64,000 nucleotides of DNA from Trichomonas vaginalis G3 (GCF_026262505.1 NC_067206.1:37771660-37835659), one strand, 5' to 3'. Shown: positions 29,691-39,614, counted from the stretch's first letter. Notes: generated by a model from the sequence alone, not told the origin. Translations and numbers: made by a program.

Positions 29691-30344
29691 ATGTCTACTG
29701 ATGAATCAATAAATGCTTTCAAGAAAAAGTATGGAGATTGTAAACAGTGGACACCAGATAATATAGAAAAGATCATTAAGGAAGGTAATGAGATGGGTGT
29801 AAACCTTGATTTTATACTAAATCGAGCATTAAATCGAAAAGCTTCCAAAGAAGTCATAGCCAAGATAATATATGTATCGAAAAGGTATCCTAGAGAACAA
29901 AATGCTATGAAAATAGGCGTAGCATCACATATGCAATTCAAAAGTTTCGAATCAATATTATCAACCTCGGCTGATATTAGATTTCAGCCATTTATCATCG
30001 CATCAATCATTCAAGATGGAAAAGTTGTTAATTCAGGTGATAACAGAATCATTGCACAAGGTGCAATCAAAGCTGCAGCTGTAAAACCAGATGCAATCGA
30101 TTTATACGGGAACATTATCCAAGAAAACTTCTCATTTTTGGATGTTAATGATATAATTCGAGCTGCACTACAATCTACCAAAGGAATGAAATTTATTTTA
30201 TCTACTATTGTACCAAAGATCATAAAAGGAGATAATTTCGCATTACATGTTATGCAAGTACTTTGCGCAGAACCAAATGGAAGCCCAGCTCGATTAGTTG
30301 CGAATGATTTGAGATTGAATTACCGAATTAACTGTATATTCTGA
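29691..30344 (+). CDS. hypothetical protein, 217 residues
   Basis: I do not recognise a family. The protein is helical and mildly basic, with no signal or TM segment. It carries an N-terminal region (MSTDESINAFKKKYGDCKQW) and a series of ~30-residue helical segments (FIIASIIQDGKVV, RIIAQGAIKAAAVKPDAIDLYG, DVNDIIRAALQSTKGMKFILSTIVPK), which could be degenerate ARM/HEAT-like hairpins. TCAAAATCAG lies about 20 bp before the ATG. The stop is TGA. Confidence 0.75.
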   Translation: MSTDESINAFKKKYGDCKQWTPDNIEKIIKEGNEMGVNLDFILNRALNRKASKEVIAKIIYVSKRYPREQNAMKIGVASHMQFKSFESILSTSADIRFQPFIIASIIQDGKVVNSGDNRIIAQGAIKAAAVKPDAIDLYGNIIQENFSFLDVNDIIRAALQSTKGMKFILSTIVPKIIKGDNFALHVMQVLCAEPNGSPARLVANDLRLNYRINCIF

Positions 30345-30679
30345 TCTAATACATTATCTATAATCTAGTGATTACGTTTTTGCTACTATTATACATACAA
30401 TCTTATTTGTATTTTCTATATATGTTTTGTTTGAATTCTAATAAAGTATTTATAAATTTTTTACATGAATTTCAATAAATAAGCTTCCATATACATCAGA
30501 TATTGCTCTCTCATGATGTTAACTCTTTCAACAAGATAAAATCAAAGTAAAATTGGAGGAATAAGATACCACGCATGTAATTTATGCTAGACTTAGCCGT
30601 GGTGAATGCATATTGGCTCTTCCTAACTTGATATGATAGGAAGAAAGAAAATTTCGAAAAGTAAACGGTTACCTAACAA
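30345..30679. other. spacer upstream of coiled-coil gene
   Basis: AT-rich. A Myb-consensus AAACGGTTA lies about 15 bp before the ATG at 30680. Nothing else is recognised. Confidence 0.4.
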
Positions 30680-32776
30680 ATGAGTACTGAAAATATGAGC
30701 TTTGATCAATATTCATCCGGAACATCCACAGAAGCAGATGCTGAAGATGTTAAATTTGATGATCTAAGCGATAATAACTCATTTGAATTCAACAAAATTC
30801 AAATTTTGAATGAAGAATTAGCAAGGAAAAACGAAATGATTAATAAATATACACAAGGATATCCTGATTACGAAGAACTTCACATGAAACTACGAGATTC
30901 TGTTTCAAAATCAAAAGAATTAGAAATTCAAAATGAAAACTTAAAAATGCGTTTGAAACAATCACAAAATCAAGTTAATGAGTTAAATTCATCACTTCAA
31001 AAAACAAAAACTGACTACGAAAATAAAATAAAACAAATTGAAGATCAAAATCTTAGAGAATCTAAAATAGCAGATAATAAATACCAGAAAATTATAAGTG
31101 ACTTACAAGCAAGACTAGAGAAATGCGATATGGAGCCAAAAGTTAATGATTTTCTACATAATCTTTCCAAGATGTTGCATAATGATTTCCAATCAATGGA
31201 CGAAGTACAAAGATTTCTATCACAACACGAAGACAAATACCAAAAGGAGCTCGAAAATATGGCTCAACAGTGTGATAAACGTATACAAGAACTTTCAAAT
31301 AAAATTGATAACTTGAAAATGAAAAACAAAATACTCATTGATGAGAAAAACGAAGATAAAACAGATATAGATAACTTCAAGAAGATGATTAAAGAATTAA
31401 GGCAACAACTGAAAAAAACCGATTTAATTTGTACACAAAGACTCACAGATTCAGACCAAGAGCTCTACAAGTCACAACAAACTATTGTTAATCTTCAGGG
31501 CCAAATCAATAACTTAGAAAACACTAATTCAAGGCTAAGAGCTCAAGTTTCTGAAGCCGAAAACAGATTTAACATTGCGAACCAGAAATCAGATAATTTC
31601 GAAGCGCAAATAAAGAAACTGATCAAGCAGAACAGTGAAGATGCAGAAGCAAGAATAGAAGAACAAAAGAAAAGCGAGAAAGCTCATTTATCAGAGATAA
31701 ATCGTTTGTCAAATGAACTCAAGAAAGCTCGAGAAGAAAAATCACAAATTGAACAAGAATTCAGATATTTCGCTGACAAAGCCAAGTCAGCACTTGACCA
31801 AAGGGCTGCTCTTAAAGATAAACTTAGGCAAGCAACAGAACACACTCAAGAAATAGAAAACAAGCTTGTTCAAGTTTCTTCGGATCTTTCAAAATCTGAA
31901 TTAGAAAAACACGCTTTGGAAGCAAAAATTAGTGATATTTCAATGAAACAATCTGCTTCTTCTGCATCTAATGTATCTTCACAACAGATACAACAAACTA
32001 ATGATACAAATAAAACAGTTCATGATGAACTTTGTAAAACTTTTGAAGAAGTAATAAATTCTCTCAAAAGTGAGTTAGTAGCCATTACTAAATCCAGGGA
32101 TAAACTTGCGAAATTACTTATTAAACAAGACAATGTGATGAAACGTCTTGAAAAAACTAAGTCAAAAGGCGAAAAAATTTCAGATGATGACATAATTGAA
32201 AAAATTTGGGACATTATCAAAGATGAGATAAGCAATGATGAAGCTAAGAAACATGAAATCACATTGTCATCTAAGAAAGTATCATTTGTCTCTAAAATCA
32301 AATACATTTTTTATGAGATTTCTAAAACTCACTCTTCCACAATCGGAAATGAAATCCTTGCATGGATAGAGTCATTAAAGAGGTTCTCTACTAATCAGGA
32401 GACCATTTCCGCTGTCAATAGGTTCCTAGAAAAGAATACACAATTCAAAGAAAATAATTTGTCACTTAGACAAACATTGGAATCAATTTCGAATGAAAAC
32501 ATTGCATCATATAATGCTCTAAGACTTATTTCGTTTATGCACTCTATCTGCGAACAGCAACAACTTGAATTGGATAATACTGATAGTTACAAACAAAATT
32601 ATCCAAGATTACTTGAGAAAATGACAAATCTCAAAGGAAGATATGAAAAAGTGAGGACATTGGCTAAGTCACTTAGAGATGAACTATCAATCCGATTGGA
32701 ATATGAAGAGAAACTCGAAGAAGAAGCAAAGCAAATGAGGTCTAGGATCGAAAAACTGGTTAGACCTTCTAAGTGA
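30680..32776 (+). CDS. long coiled-coil protein
   Basis: A 698-residue protein. Residues ~1-50 are acidic and Ser-rich. Residues ~45-420 are an almost uninterrupted heptad coiled coil (ELARKNEMINKYTQGYPDYE, NLQGQINNLENTNSRLRAQV, ELEKHALEAKISDI). A Ser/Gln-rich hinge (~420-450) follows, then a second part-coiled, part-globular helical region (~450-690) ending in a further coiled coil (YEKVRTLAKSLRDELSIRLEYEEKLEEE). No motor, kinase or membrane segment is seen. The family is unknown; golgin, centrosomal and axonemal proteins share this look. Confidence 0.82.
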   Translation: MSTENMSFDQYSSGTSTEADAEDVKFDDLSDNNSFEFNKIQILNEELARKNEMINKYTQGYPDYEELHMKLRDSVSKSKELEIQNENLKMRLKQSQNQVNELNSSLQKTKTDYENKIKQIEDQNLRESKIADNKYQKIISDLQARLEKCDMEPKVNDFLHNLSKMLHNDFQSMDEVQRFLSQHEDKYQKELENMAQQCDKRIQELSNKIDNLKMKNKILIDEKNEDKTDIDNFKKMIKELRQQLKKTDLICTQRLTDSDQELYKSQQTIVNLQGQINNLENTNSRLRAQVSEAENRFNIANQKSDNFEAQIKKLIKQNSEDAEARIEEQKKSEKAHLSEINRLSNELKKAREEKSQIEQEFRYFADKAKSALDQRAALKDKLRQATEHTQEIENKLVQVSSDLSKSELEKHALEAKISDISMKQSASSASNVSSQQIQQTNDTNKTVHDELCKTFEEVINSLKSELVAITKSRDKLAKLLIKQDNVMKRLEKTKSKGEKISDDDIIEKIWDIIKDEISNDEAKKHEITLSSKKVSFVSKIKYIFYEISKTHSSTIGNEILAWIESLKRFSTNQETISAVNRFLEKNTQFKENNLSLRQTLESISNENIASYNALRLISFMHSICEQQQLELDNTDSYKQNYPRLLEKMTNLKGRYEKVRTLAKSLRDELSIRLEYEEKLEEEAKQMRSRIEKLVRPSK

Positions 32777-33405
32777 TTAATTTTGTTATATTTTGTTTAT
32801 ATACCATGTAAAAAATTACTTTTTGTTTGATATTAGGAAAAACAATTTTGAAATTTAAATTTCAATTAGATTATAATGAAATCTAAGCTTATCATAGCTT
32901 TTACAATGTAAAATTATATGTATTTAATAGGATATTTCTCTCTTAATCAGAATTATTGAAAATAATCTTTTAAACTTAGAAATCAATAAGAAAAATGGTA
33001 TTTTTGAAGTTCACATATGACAAATTTTTAACATTAATAATATAATAATGCAAAAACCATCTACATGAAAAATGAGTCAAATCTAACTCAAATTATGCAT
33101 ATATTTTATCATGGCGATACATATGGAATGCACAGTAGTAAAATTCAATGTTGTGAGGTCATTTAGTTCACCGGAAAACCGAAATCTCGTCAATTGTCGA
33201 GCAGCATGACATTTTTTGACAAGTCCTCCCAATAAAAACAATATCGTTTTTCTTTTTCAGAATTAGATTCGTATATAGTTCTTTTAATATAAAATATAAT
33301 TATTTCCTCGAGCCAATATAATCAATTAATATCATTCGTTTGAAGTGGCATTCTACAAAATATTTTCAAGATACGAATAATAAACTTATAGTATTTATTA
33401 ATGAT
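32777..33405. other. spacer before transposon-like element
   Basis: AT-rich with no gene. Its last seven bases (33399-33405, TAATGAT) are the left copy of the target-site duplication of the element at 33406. Confidence 0.5.
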
Positions 33406-34190
33406 TAAGGGTTTCGTTTTGCGAAAAAAACGTACAATACGCAATTTCGCTAAAAAAACATTTAGCTAGCAATTTCGACCTTTGACTCCACTCAAGACGT
33501 CACTTTTTTAATTTTGCGGTATCATATTTTTGGAAAATCTTTATGAATATTATATAAAAAGTCTCTTTAATATCTATATTTCATATTTTTATCGATTTTT
33601 AAAGTTTTTGCGAAAAGTATTCAATTATTTTTGCTATTTGGTCGGGTAAATGTCGGATTTGCGACATTTTCTGATATGATATTCAGATTCTACGTTGATA
33701 ATAATGCTTATAGAACCCTCTTGCTATTGTGTCAAAATTGCTAAACCGATAGCAAAAATATCTCGCAATATCAAAATTGAGATATTGAGTGAATTATGCA
33801 TGATAGAGATTAAAAATCTGATTTGTGAAAACATCTCATCAGTTTCTAGCTAATTCAAAAATCTTTACTATCTTATTCGATTAAAATGAAAAGGGAATAG
33901 TTTCATTATGCTTTAAATGACAGCCTTATAATATAATCATAGTTTTCGCTCAATATGCAGCATTTTTTTTTCGAAATCTATGGTCAATGTCCTAAATACT
34001 GATTGCTTTGCATTCATATCTCTTACATTTTCTATACCCACATCACTATTCATTGCTATTCCTATCTTTTTCATTTTTGTTTGTTTCTCATAATTTCTCA
34101 AAAAACATGATAACTTGAGATTTGTAAATATCATACTTTATAACGTAAATAAGAACTTGACCTATTAAGAAAAGCAGTAATGAAGAGAAA

Positions 34191-35254
34191 GGGACAAACT
34201 ATCCAGTGTCACTTTTCAAAGGAATAAAAAAAATAATAAAGATGGGGAACAGGACAAATTTGCCACACGGCACTTTTTTTAAAAAATTTAATGGAGCGGA
34301 GCGATACTCTGCTGCAGGAGCCCCAAGGCTCCCAATCATTACGAAAGGGAGCCTCAGGGCTCCTGAGAATCCATCAGCAGAGGCCTTTTCATTTGGCCTC
34401 TGCTGATCAAAGATTCGGCGAAGCCATTCTTCGTCTCAGGAGCCCCAAGGCTCCCAATCATTACGAAAGGGAGCCTCAGGGCTCCTGAGAATCCATCAGC
34501 AGAGGCCTTTTCATTTGGCCTCTGCTGATCAAAGATTCGGCGAAGCCATTCTTCGTCTCAGGAGCCCCAAGGCTCCCAATCATTACGAAAGGGAGCCTCA
34601 GGGCTCCTGAGAATCCATCAGCAGAGGCCTTTTCATTTGGCCTCTGCTGATCAAAGATTCGGCGAAGCCATTCTTCGTCTCAGGAGCCCCAAGGCTCCCA
34701 ATCATTACGAAAGGGAGCCTCAGGGCTCCTGAGAATCCATCAGCAGAGGCCTTTTCATTTGGCCTCTGCTGATCAAAGATTCGGCGAAGCCATTCTTCGT
34801 CTCAGGAGCCCCAAGGCTCCCAATCATTACGAAAGGGAGCCTCAGGGCTCCTGAGAAAACCTCTTTGAGAAGGTTTTCTTAAAGAAAACCTTCTCAAAGA
34901 TGATTGTCAGCATTCACTCAAAATCTACCAAGAGTTTAAAGTTTCAAATCTATCTGAAATGAAGCTTTGAATCTCTTGTATATCTAATTGTAGAGGTACC
35001 TTTTCAAAATGTCTTCTATTGATTAAATTTAATCAGTAAAAGTCATTTTGAAAAGGTACATCTCTATAATTGCTATTGAGCATTCACTCTTGGAACCTTG
35101 GAGCTCTTGTGTAGTGCATGAAAACTCCAAGATTCTAGCATAAAACATATATCATAGACATAATTTCTTCAAATATAATTTAAGGTTATTTTTTTAAAAT
35201 CAGAAAAGCGTAATTTAAGGTTATTGAAAAAGTGACACCCGGCAAATTTGTCCC
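34191..35254. mobile_element. nested inner inverted-repeat element
   Basis: A terminus of the type GGGACAAATTTGCC...GTCACTTTTT occurs at 34191 and again, slightly diverged, at 34252 (same orientation). Its reverse complement occurs at 35227-35254. The whole lies inside the 33406-35545 element, so it is either a later insertion or the mobilised core. Similar flanks TAATGAAGAGAAA and TAATGAAAAGAAAA lie outside the two ends. The doubled left end suggests a second, partial insertion. Confidence 0.5.
34316..34857. repeat. 122-bp tandem repeat of hairpins, ~4.4 copies
   Basis: A repeat unit of exactly 122 bp starts at 34316, 34438, 34560, 34682 and 34804 (last partial). The copies are identical. 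Each unit has two strong GC-rich palindromes: AGGAGCC..GGCTCCC with GGGAGCC..GGCTCCT, and CAGCAGAGGCC..GGCCTCTGCTG. A weaker CGAAG..CTTCG follows. GC content far exceeds the surrounding DNA. Directly after come a perfect ~18-bp-arm hairpin (34863-34899) and a ~29-bp-arm imperfect hairpin (34986-35071). Confidence 0.9.
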
Positions 35255-35671
35255 GCACTCGTAATGAAAAGAAAATCTGAAATTCATAAAAATTACAAGT
35301 TTCTGATGACAATTAGCTTAATTAAACCAGGTACAAGATTATATAATTGTATTTTCTATCCAATTATCCATATAATATCTTATCCAGAAAAAATAACTTG
35401 ATCAATACCAAATGATTTTTTAACTAGTAAATAAAGTATTTTCTTTACACACACATTGTATATCATAGTTTTTTTTTTGGTTTCGCAAAACATCCAAAAA
35501 CAAATATGCTATAAAAGTGACAATTTTAGCAAAACGAAACCCTTATAATGATATATAAAACAAGATAATCTATTGATAATTTGGGGCAATTTGATACAAT
35601 CAATCGAATTTAAAAGTTGTATGGTCCTATATGATACAATCACCATTAATTATTATGAATTTCGTTTTCAG

Positions 35672-36058
35672 CTACTTTGAATCTATTAATGTTAGAGGTG
35701 GAAGGATAAAGCCATTACAAATTGAGTTGGCAAATAATGAAGTATACACTGAAGAAAATATATCTTGAATACTTGACCAATTCTCGCAAAACCAGCATAT
35801 TAGACAATCTTTAGATCTTCTTGCTTCTCTATCAACAGGGACATCTATATCTTTAGCAAGGGCTTGCGCAAAACGAAGTGTATCTACCATTTTCCCTTTA
35901 CTCGGAAGTATATTTATAATGTGCTTGATTGAAAAAAATTTATCTTTGCATTTTTGCATCCTTTCGATCTGTTTATGATATGTAACGTCAAAATAAGAAG
36001 AGATTCTCTTCTTTGGTGGCTCCCGGCGGATCACATATATCACTCTACCCTCAGGCAT
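35672..36058 (-). CDS. small hypothetical protein, 128 residues
   Basis: Basic N-terminal half (MPEGRVIYVIRREPPKKRIS, HKQIERMQKCKDKFFSIKHI) and a Cys/Trp-rich segment CLICWFCENW. No TM or known domain is recognised. A good TCATT initiator precedes the ATG by about 9 bp, the best match to the Trichomonas initiator among minus-strand genes here. This supports a real transcribed gene although the length alone would not. It lies just outside the transposon-like element (35545), so it might be related to it, but no link is seen. Confidence 0.55.
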   Translation of the reverse strand: MPEGRVIYVIRREPPKKRISSYFDVTYHKQIERMQKCKDKFFSIKHIINILPSKGKMVDTLRFAQALAKDIDVPVDREARRSKDCLICWFCENWSSIQDIFSSVYTSLFANSICNGFILPPLTLIDSK

Positions 36059-36531
36059 TTTTCCGTAATGAATAATTATTCAAAATGATCAGAAAATTTT
36101 CTTTGAGTCAAAAAATGGAGGTTACATTTTTTGACATTTACTCTCCAATTGAATTATCTAAATAGGAATGAATTTTAAGAAAACAATGTCCAAACAATTC
36201 TAAATTCTATCTAATCGATTCAAATACAATTGAAAATTGAATAATCTACACTTTTTATTACTCCTCAAATTTGGATCTGCTTTAGAATTGCAAAATTTGG
36301 TTGCCGAAGTGAAATAAAATGTCTAACAACTTGTTTCTTTTGGTAGTTTGCGTAATAATTCCACACTATCCAATTTTAATGGAAAATTATTCGGGGTGAA
36401 ACCTTTGGAATGTAAATCTATAAACTATGTCGTGATAATAACTAAGATAGCGCAAAAATATTGCGCCAAACGTTTAATAAGAAATCAGAATTTAAATGAA
36501 ATGTTTTAGTCTCACAATAAAAAATAATAAT
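36059..36531. other. spacer without recognised genes
   Basis: AT-rich. A small hairpin GCGCAA/TTGCGC lies near 36451-36467, about 65 bp beyond the cyclophilin stop. Nothing else is seen. Confidence 0.4.
36067..36071 (-). promoter_or_regulatory. initiator-like TCATT
   Basis: Minus-strand TCATTACGGAAAAATG: TCA(+1)TT followed by the ATG of the small gene, predicting an 11-nt leader, within the usual trichomonad range. Confidence 0.4.
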
Positions 36532-37095
36532 TTATTCAACAAGTCCTGTGTCGACAATAACAACTTTCTTAGATGGTGTTCCACTTGATGAACCAACCTT
36601 TTCGATCTTTTTAACGACGTCCATGCCTTTAACAACTCTTCCGAATACGACATGATGGCCATTAAGCCAGTTTGTAGCAGCAACTGTAATGAAGAATTGG
36701 CTTCCATTTGTATTTGGACCAGCATTAGCCATTGAGATGACTCCAACTTCGTGTTCGACTTTGAAATTCTCATCATCGAAATGTCTTCCGTAAATTGATT
36801 CACCTCCAACGCCAGATTGGTGTGTGAAATCACCACCTTGAATCATGAAACCTGGAATAATGCGATGGAATGGAGATCCTTTGTAGCAAAGTGGCTTGCC
36901 TTGTGTTCCTATGCCCTGATCGCAAAGGCATAAGTGAAGGAAGTTTTCAGCCGTTTTATTTACATCATTTCCGAAAAGGCCGATGTGAATACGTCCTTCT
37001 TTTTTGCCACCGATTTCTACTTCGAGGTATACAGTTTTTGTGACTTTTGGACTCTTTGCTGCTTGAGCTAATGAGCTAAGAAATAAAGAAAGCAT
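36532..37095 (-). CDS. secretory-pathway cyclophilin (peptidyl-prolyl isomerase)
   Basis: A 187-residue cyclophilin with an N-terminal signal sequence ([12 protein letters not shown]), hence ER/secretory, of the cyclophilin B type. Active-site residues are visible: [15 protein letters not shown] (76-90, with His/Arg, Phe and Gln), [11 protein letters not shown] and [13 protein letters not shown], including the cyclosporin-contacting Trp. No KDEL-type retention signal ends the protein (VDTGLVE). It faces ALG14 across a 63-bp spacer, so the two secretory-pathway genes share a divergent promoter. The stop context is TAAA. Confidence 0.96.
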   Translation of the reverse strand: MLSLFLSSLAQAAKSPKVTKTVYLEVEIGGKKEGRIHIGLFGNDVNKTAENFLHLCLCDQGIGTQGKPLCYKGSPFHRIIPGFMIQGGDFTHQSGVGGESIYGRHFDDENFKVEHEVGVISMANAGPNTNGSQFFITVAATNWLNGHHVVFGRVVKGMDVVKKIEKVGSSSGTPSKKVVIVDTGLVE

Positions 37096-37158
37096 TATCT
37101 GGCACTTTTCATCATTGTCAAAAATTTACATGTCAAAATCCATTATTTGTCAAAAAAA
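37096..37158. promoter_or_regulatory. 63-bp bidirectional promoter
   Basis: The whole space between the cyclophilin ATG (minus) and the ALG14 ATG (plus). On the plus strand TGTCAAAA occurs at both sides of the middle, and TGTCAAAAAAAATG is the ALG14 start context. Confidence 0.55.
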
Positions 37159-37797
37159 ATGTTCATCGAATTATGTATTGTTTTATCACTACTTATGCTT
37201 GTTCTTGCATATAGAGTTTACAAGTGCTTACCAGCACTGAACAAGAAGAAGATCACAAAGAATGCAGATCTTCACGTAATGTCAGTATTAGGTTCTGGCG
37301 GACATACTGGCGAGATGATGCCATTGATTGAAGCACTCTCAAAGGAAAAGAAATACACAAAATTCACTATCATTTGTGCAGATTCGGACAAATTAAGTTT
37401 CCAGCATCCTTCAATTCCTAAAAACTCAATCCTTAAAACAATTCCTCGCTCAAGAAAGGTTGGACAATCATTCTTTACTTCAATATTTACTACAATTTGG
37501 AGTATTTTGGCCTCATTAACATTAATGTTCCAAAAACCAGATTTATTACTTGTTAATGGACCAGGTGTTTGCCTTCCAGTTGTACTATCAGTTTTCATAG
37601 GCAATGTACTTGGAATTTCAAATTGCTCCATTGTTTTCGTCGAATCTTTCTGCAGAGTCCATACACTCTCATTAACAGGCAAATTGATTTATAACTTCTG
37701 CGATTTATTCTTTGGACACTGGAAAGAACTCTTGCCATTGAAGAAGAGAGCACAATTGATTGACTTATTTGGACTCAACCATACTAAAGCTGAGTAA
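37159..37797 (+). CDS. ALG14: UDP-GlcNAc transferase subunit ALG14
   Basis: The membrane subunit that recruits ALG13 to make the second GlcNAc of dolichol-linked N-glycan precursor at the ER. The 212-residue product has an N-terminal TM anchor (about 3-20), GSGGHTGEMM at 45-54 (family signature), the LLVNGPGVCLPVV segment and FVESFCRVHTLSLTGKLIY, all in Alg14 order and spacing. The start is the ATG at 37159, not the TTG at 37147. The catalytic partner ALG13 is not in the window. Confidence 0.94.
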   Translation: MFIELCIVLSLLMLVLAYRVYKCLPALNKKKITKNADLHVMSVLGSGGHTGEMMPLIEALSKEKKYTKFTIICADSDKLSFQHPSIPKNSILKTIPRSRKVGQSFFTSIFTTIWSILASLTLMFQKPDLLLVNGPGVCLPVVLSVFIGNVLGISNCSIVFVESFCRVHTLSLTGKLIYNFCDLFFGHWKELLPLKKRAQLIDLFGLNHTKAE

Positions 37798-38327
37798 GCT
37801 TCAAAGATTTTCTCCTAATGCTTAATAAGCATTACGTTTAACTGTTTTCAATAAATATCAATTCTTTTCATATTTTTTCCGAAAATATTTTCCCTAATTT
37901 CTTTAATTGATAAATCAAACTAAATGTCTCCAATAAGATATCAATAAACCAAACGTTTCATACTGAATTATGTAGTTTATGAAATATATCTCATTTTATT
38001 TCTATAATTTACATAGGAAGACGCTTTGTATAGGAGTAAAATCGTCATGTATTAACAAACAACTATATGTATATTGAAAAATAGAATCAAGTGAAAATAT
38101 TGATCAAATTAAGCTCAGAAAACATACAAAATAGAGTACTATCAACACAAACAACTCAAAAATCTACCAAAGAACTATCATAATCACAAAACAAAAAGAA
38201 AAATCAAATAAATCAAAAAACAAATTAAAAAACTTAATATTCAGTCAATATATACCAAAGCAAAATCAATAATTAGCGAGAATTGGTCAATAATAACGAG
38301 CATTTCCTACTTAAACAAAATTATAAC
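37798..38327. other. convergent spacer with perfect hairpin
   Basis: A near-perfect palindrome, TAATGCTTAATAAGCATTA, lies about 17 bp after the ALG14 stop (37816-37834), comparable to the one after NADK. The rest is AT-rich; 38100-38250 is A-rich on the plus strand. Confidence 0.55.
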
Positions 38328-39614
38328 TTAATCTGGACGCGAACCTAACAGTTTCTTCAAAGTAGACATGTTAGGTGGTGCATCGAACTTCGGTGGCTCC
38401 TTCATTGGTGGTTTGTTCGATGATGAACCGGGAGAATTTGGATGAAGTACAGGAGGATAAGAAGGCGGCAATGGCGGTGGTGGAATGCCATAAGGCGGAG
38501 GTATAAATGATCCTGGAGGTGGTGGTGGAAGTCCTGCTGGAGGAGGAACTCCAAATGAATTAAAATTAAACGGTGGCTGACCAAAACCAGGAGCACCGGG
38601 TGGCATTACAGGGAATGGTGGCTGACCAGGACCCTGAGGGAAGTTGAAGGAATGCTGTTGGTTCATATTTCCAGGAAGCATCATATTTGGAGGGAATCCA
38701 GGCGGTGGGAATGCATAGTAAGCAGGTGGGAAAGCAACATTCGGTGGCTGTGGTTGCTGTGGCTGTTGCGGCTTAGTATTTCCTTTTTCATCATCAGAAT
38801 AAGAGTCGTAATCTCTATCTTTTCTATCGCGCCTGCCTTTATCCCTATCATTATCCTTATCTCTATCCCTGTCGCGGTCACGATCTCTGTCTCTCCGATG
38901 GTGATCTCTGTCACGATCACGATCTCTATCGCGGTCACGGTGACGGTCTCTATCTCTGTCTCTATCGCGACCTCTATCTCTTCGATCTCTATCGCGGCCG
39001 TGTTCATTTAAGTAATCTTCCTGTTCTAAACCATCATCCTCGCCGTATTTGAATTCAATTTTACAATCCTTATCACCGATCTTTATTTTTTCAGAGCATT
39101 CAACAGCTTTTTGGGCATGTCTGAGATCATAATATTTCACAGCAAAAGAATTCAGGGCTACCCTACGAATAAAACGTATTTCACCAAATTGTACAAACGA
39201 ATCATGTACTTCAGAGTCATTGACCTCACCAGATGCGACGCTGACTAAGATTGTTGCAACACACTTTTCCTTTTTTCCATTTTGGGCTTTGAACGCATAA
39301 TTAGCTCTAATAGGTCTGTCTCCAAACTCATTATACGGTTGTCCTTCAACAGCTTTTATTGCAGATCTAAGATTATAATAAGTGACAAAATAAAAGGCTT
39401 TATCTCGCCCTTCAAACACGGTCTTGACTTCACCAAACCTATCAAAAAACTTATCAAGCTGAGGTCTCTTGACAGAAAAAGGAACATTGAAGAAGAAAAC
39501 AGTATGGAAAGGAACTTTATTATTCTCGAGCCTAGGAGCTCTACGATCATCATCATAATCACTATAATATGAGTCATCTCGAGAATCCCGACGTCTTCTT
39601 TTTCGATCACCCAT
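38328..39614 (-). CDS. double-RRM protein with RD repeats and Pro-rich tail (Mei2-like/splicing-type)
   Basis: A 428-residue RNA-binding protein. A basic N-terminus (MGDRKRRRRDSRDD) is followed by RRM1 (TVFFFNVPFSVKRPQLDKFF...AFYFVTYYNLRSAIKAVEG) and RRM2 (ATILVSVASGEVNDSEVHDSF...SFAVKYYDLRHAQKAVE). Both have the YYDLR-type RNP of Mei2-like RRMs. Next is a long Arg-Asp dipeptide region as in U1-70K and other splicing factors, then a Gln/Pro/Phe-rich tail (PPPG and PPPP runs). The ATG at 39614 is preferred, with CTTCAAAAAAAAATATG context. An upstream in-frame Met at 39725 would add 37 residues without domain character. Confidence 0.9.
   Translation of the reverse strand: MGDRKRRRRDSRDDSYYSDYDDDRRAPRLENNKVPFHTVFFFNVPFSVKRPQLDKFFDRFGEVKTVFEGRDKAFYFVTYYNLRSAIKAVEGQPYNEFGDRPIRANYAFKAQNGKKEKCVATILVSVASGEVNDSEVHDSFVQFGEIRFIRRVALNSFAVKYYDLRHAQKAVECSEKIKIGDKDCKIEFKYGEDDGLEQEDYLNEHGRDRDRRDRGRDRDRDRDRHRDRDRDRDRDRDHHRRDRDRDRDRDRDKDNDRDKGRRDRKDRDYDSYSDDEKGNTKPQQPQQPQPPNVAFPPAYYAFPPPGFPPNMMLPGNMNQQHSFNFPQGPGQPPFPVMPPGAPGFGQPPFNFNSFGVPPPAGLPPPPPGSFIPPPYGIPPPPLPPSYPPVLHPNSPGSSSNKPPMKEPPKFDAPPNMSTLKKLLGSRPD

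Larger units (their letters stand above)
33406..35545. mobile_element. 2.1-kb non-autonomous DNA transposon-like element
   Basis: Perfect 17-bp terminal inverted repeats, TAAGGGTTTCGTTTTGC at 33406-33422 and its complement at 35529-35545. Flanking direct repeats TAATGAT (33399-33405 and 35546-35552) look like a 7-bp target duplication. No transposase frame is present; open frames inside are short and repetitive. The interior carries a second nested inverted-repeat element, a 122-bp tandem repeat of palindromes and two more long hairpins. A long foldback/MITE-type element of unknown superfamily. Confidence 0.7.

Noticed and set aside
33937-34134. 65-codon minus-strand frame inside the transposon-like element
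   Set aside because: Short, AT-rich composition, no similarity to a transposase.
34206-34488. Overlapping open frames across the 122-bp repeats
   Set aside because: They follow the repeat and its palindromes; no independent coding signal.
34316-34857. CRISPR array
   Set aside because: Tandem repeats have no unique spacers, and the genome is eukaryotic.
33406-35545. LTR retrotransposon or Polinton-type element
   Set aside because: No direct long terminal repeats, no polymerase, integrase, capsid or protease-like frame; ends are short inverted repeats.
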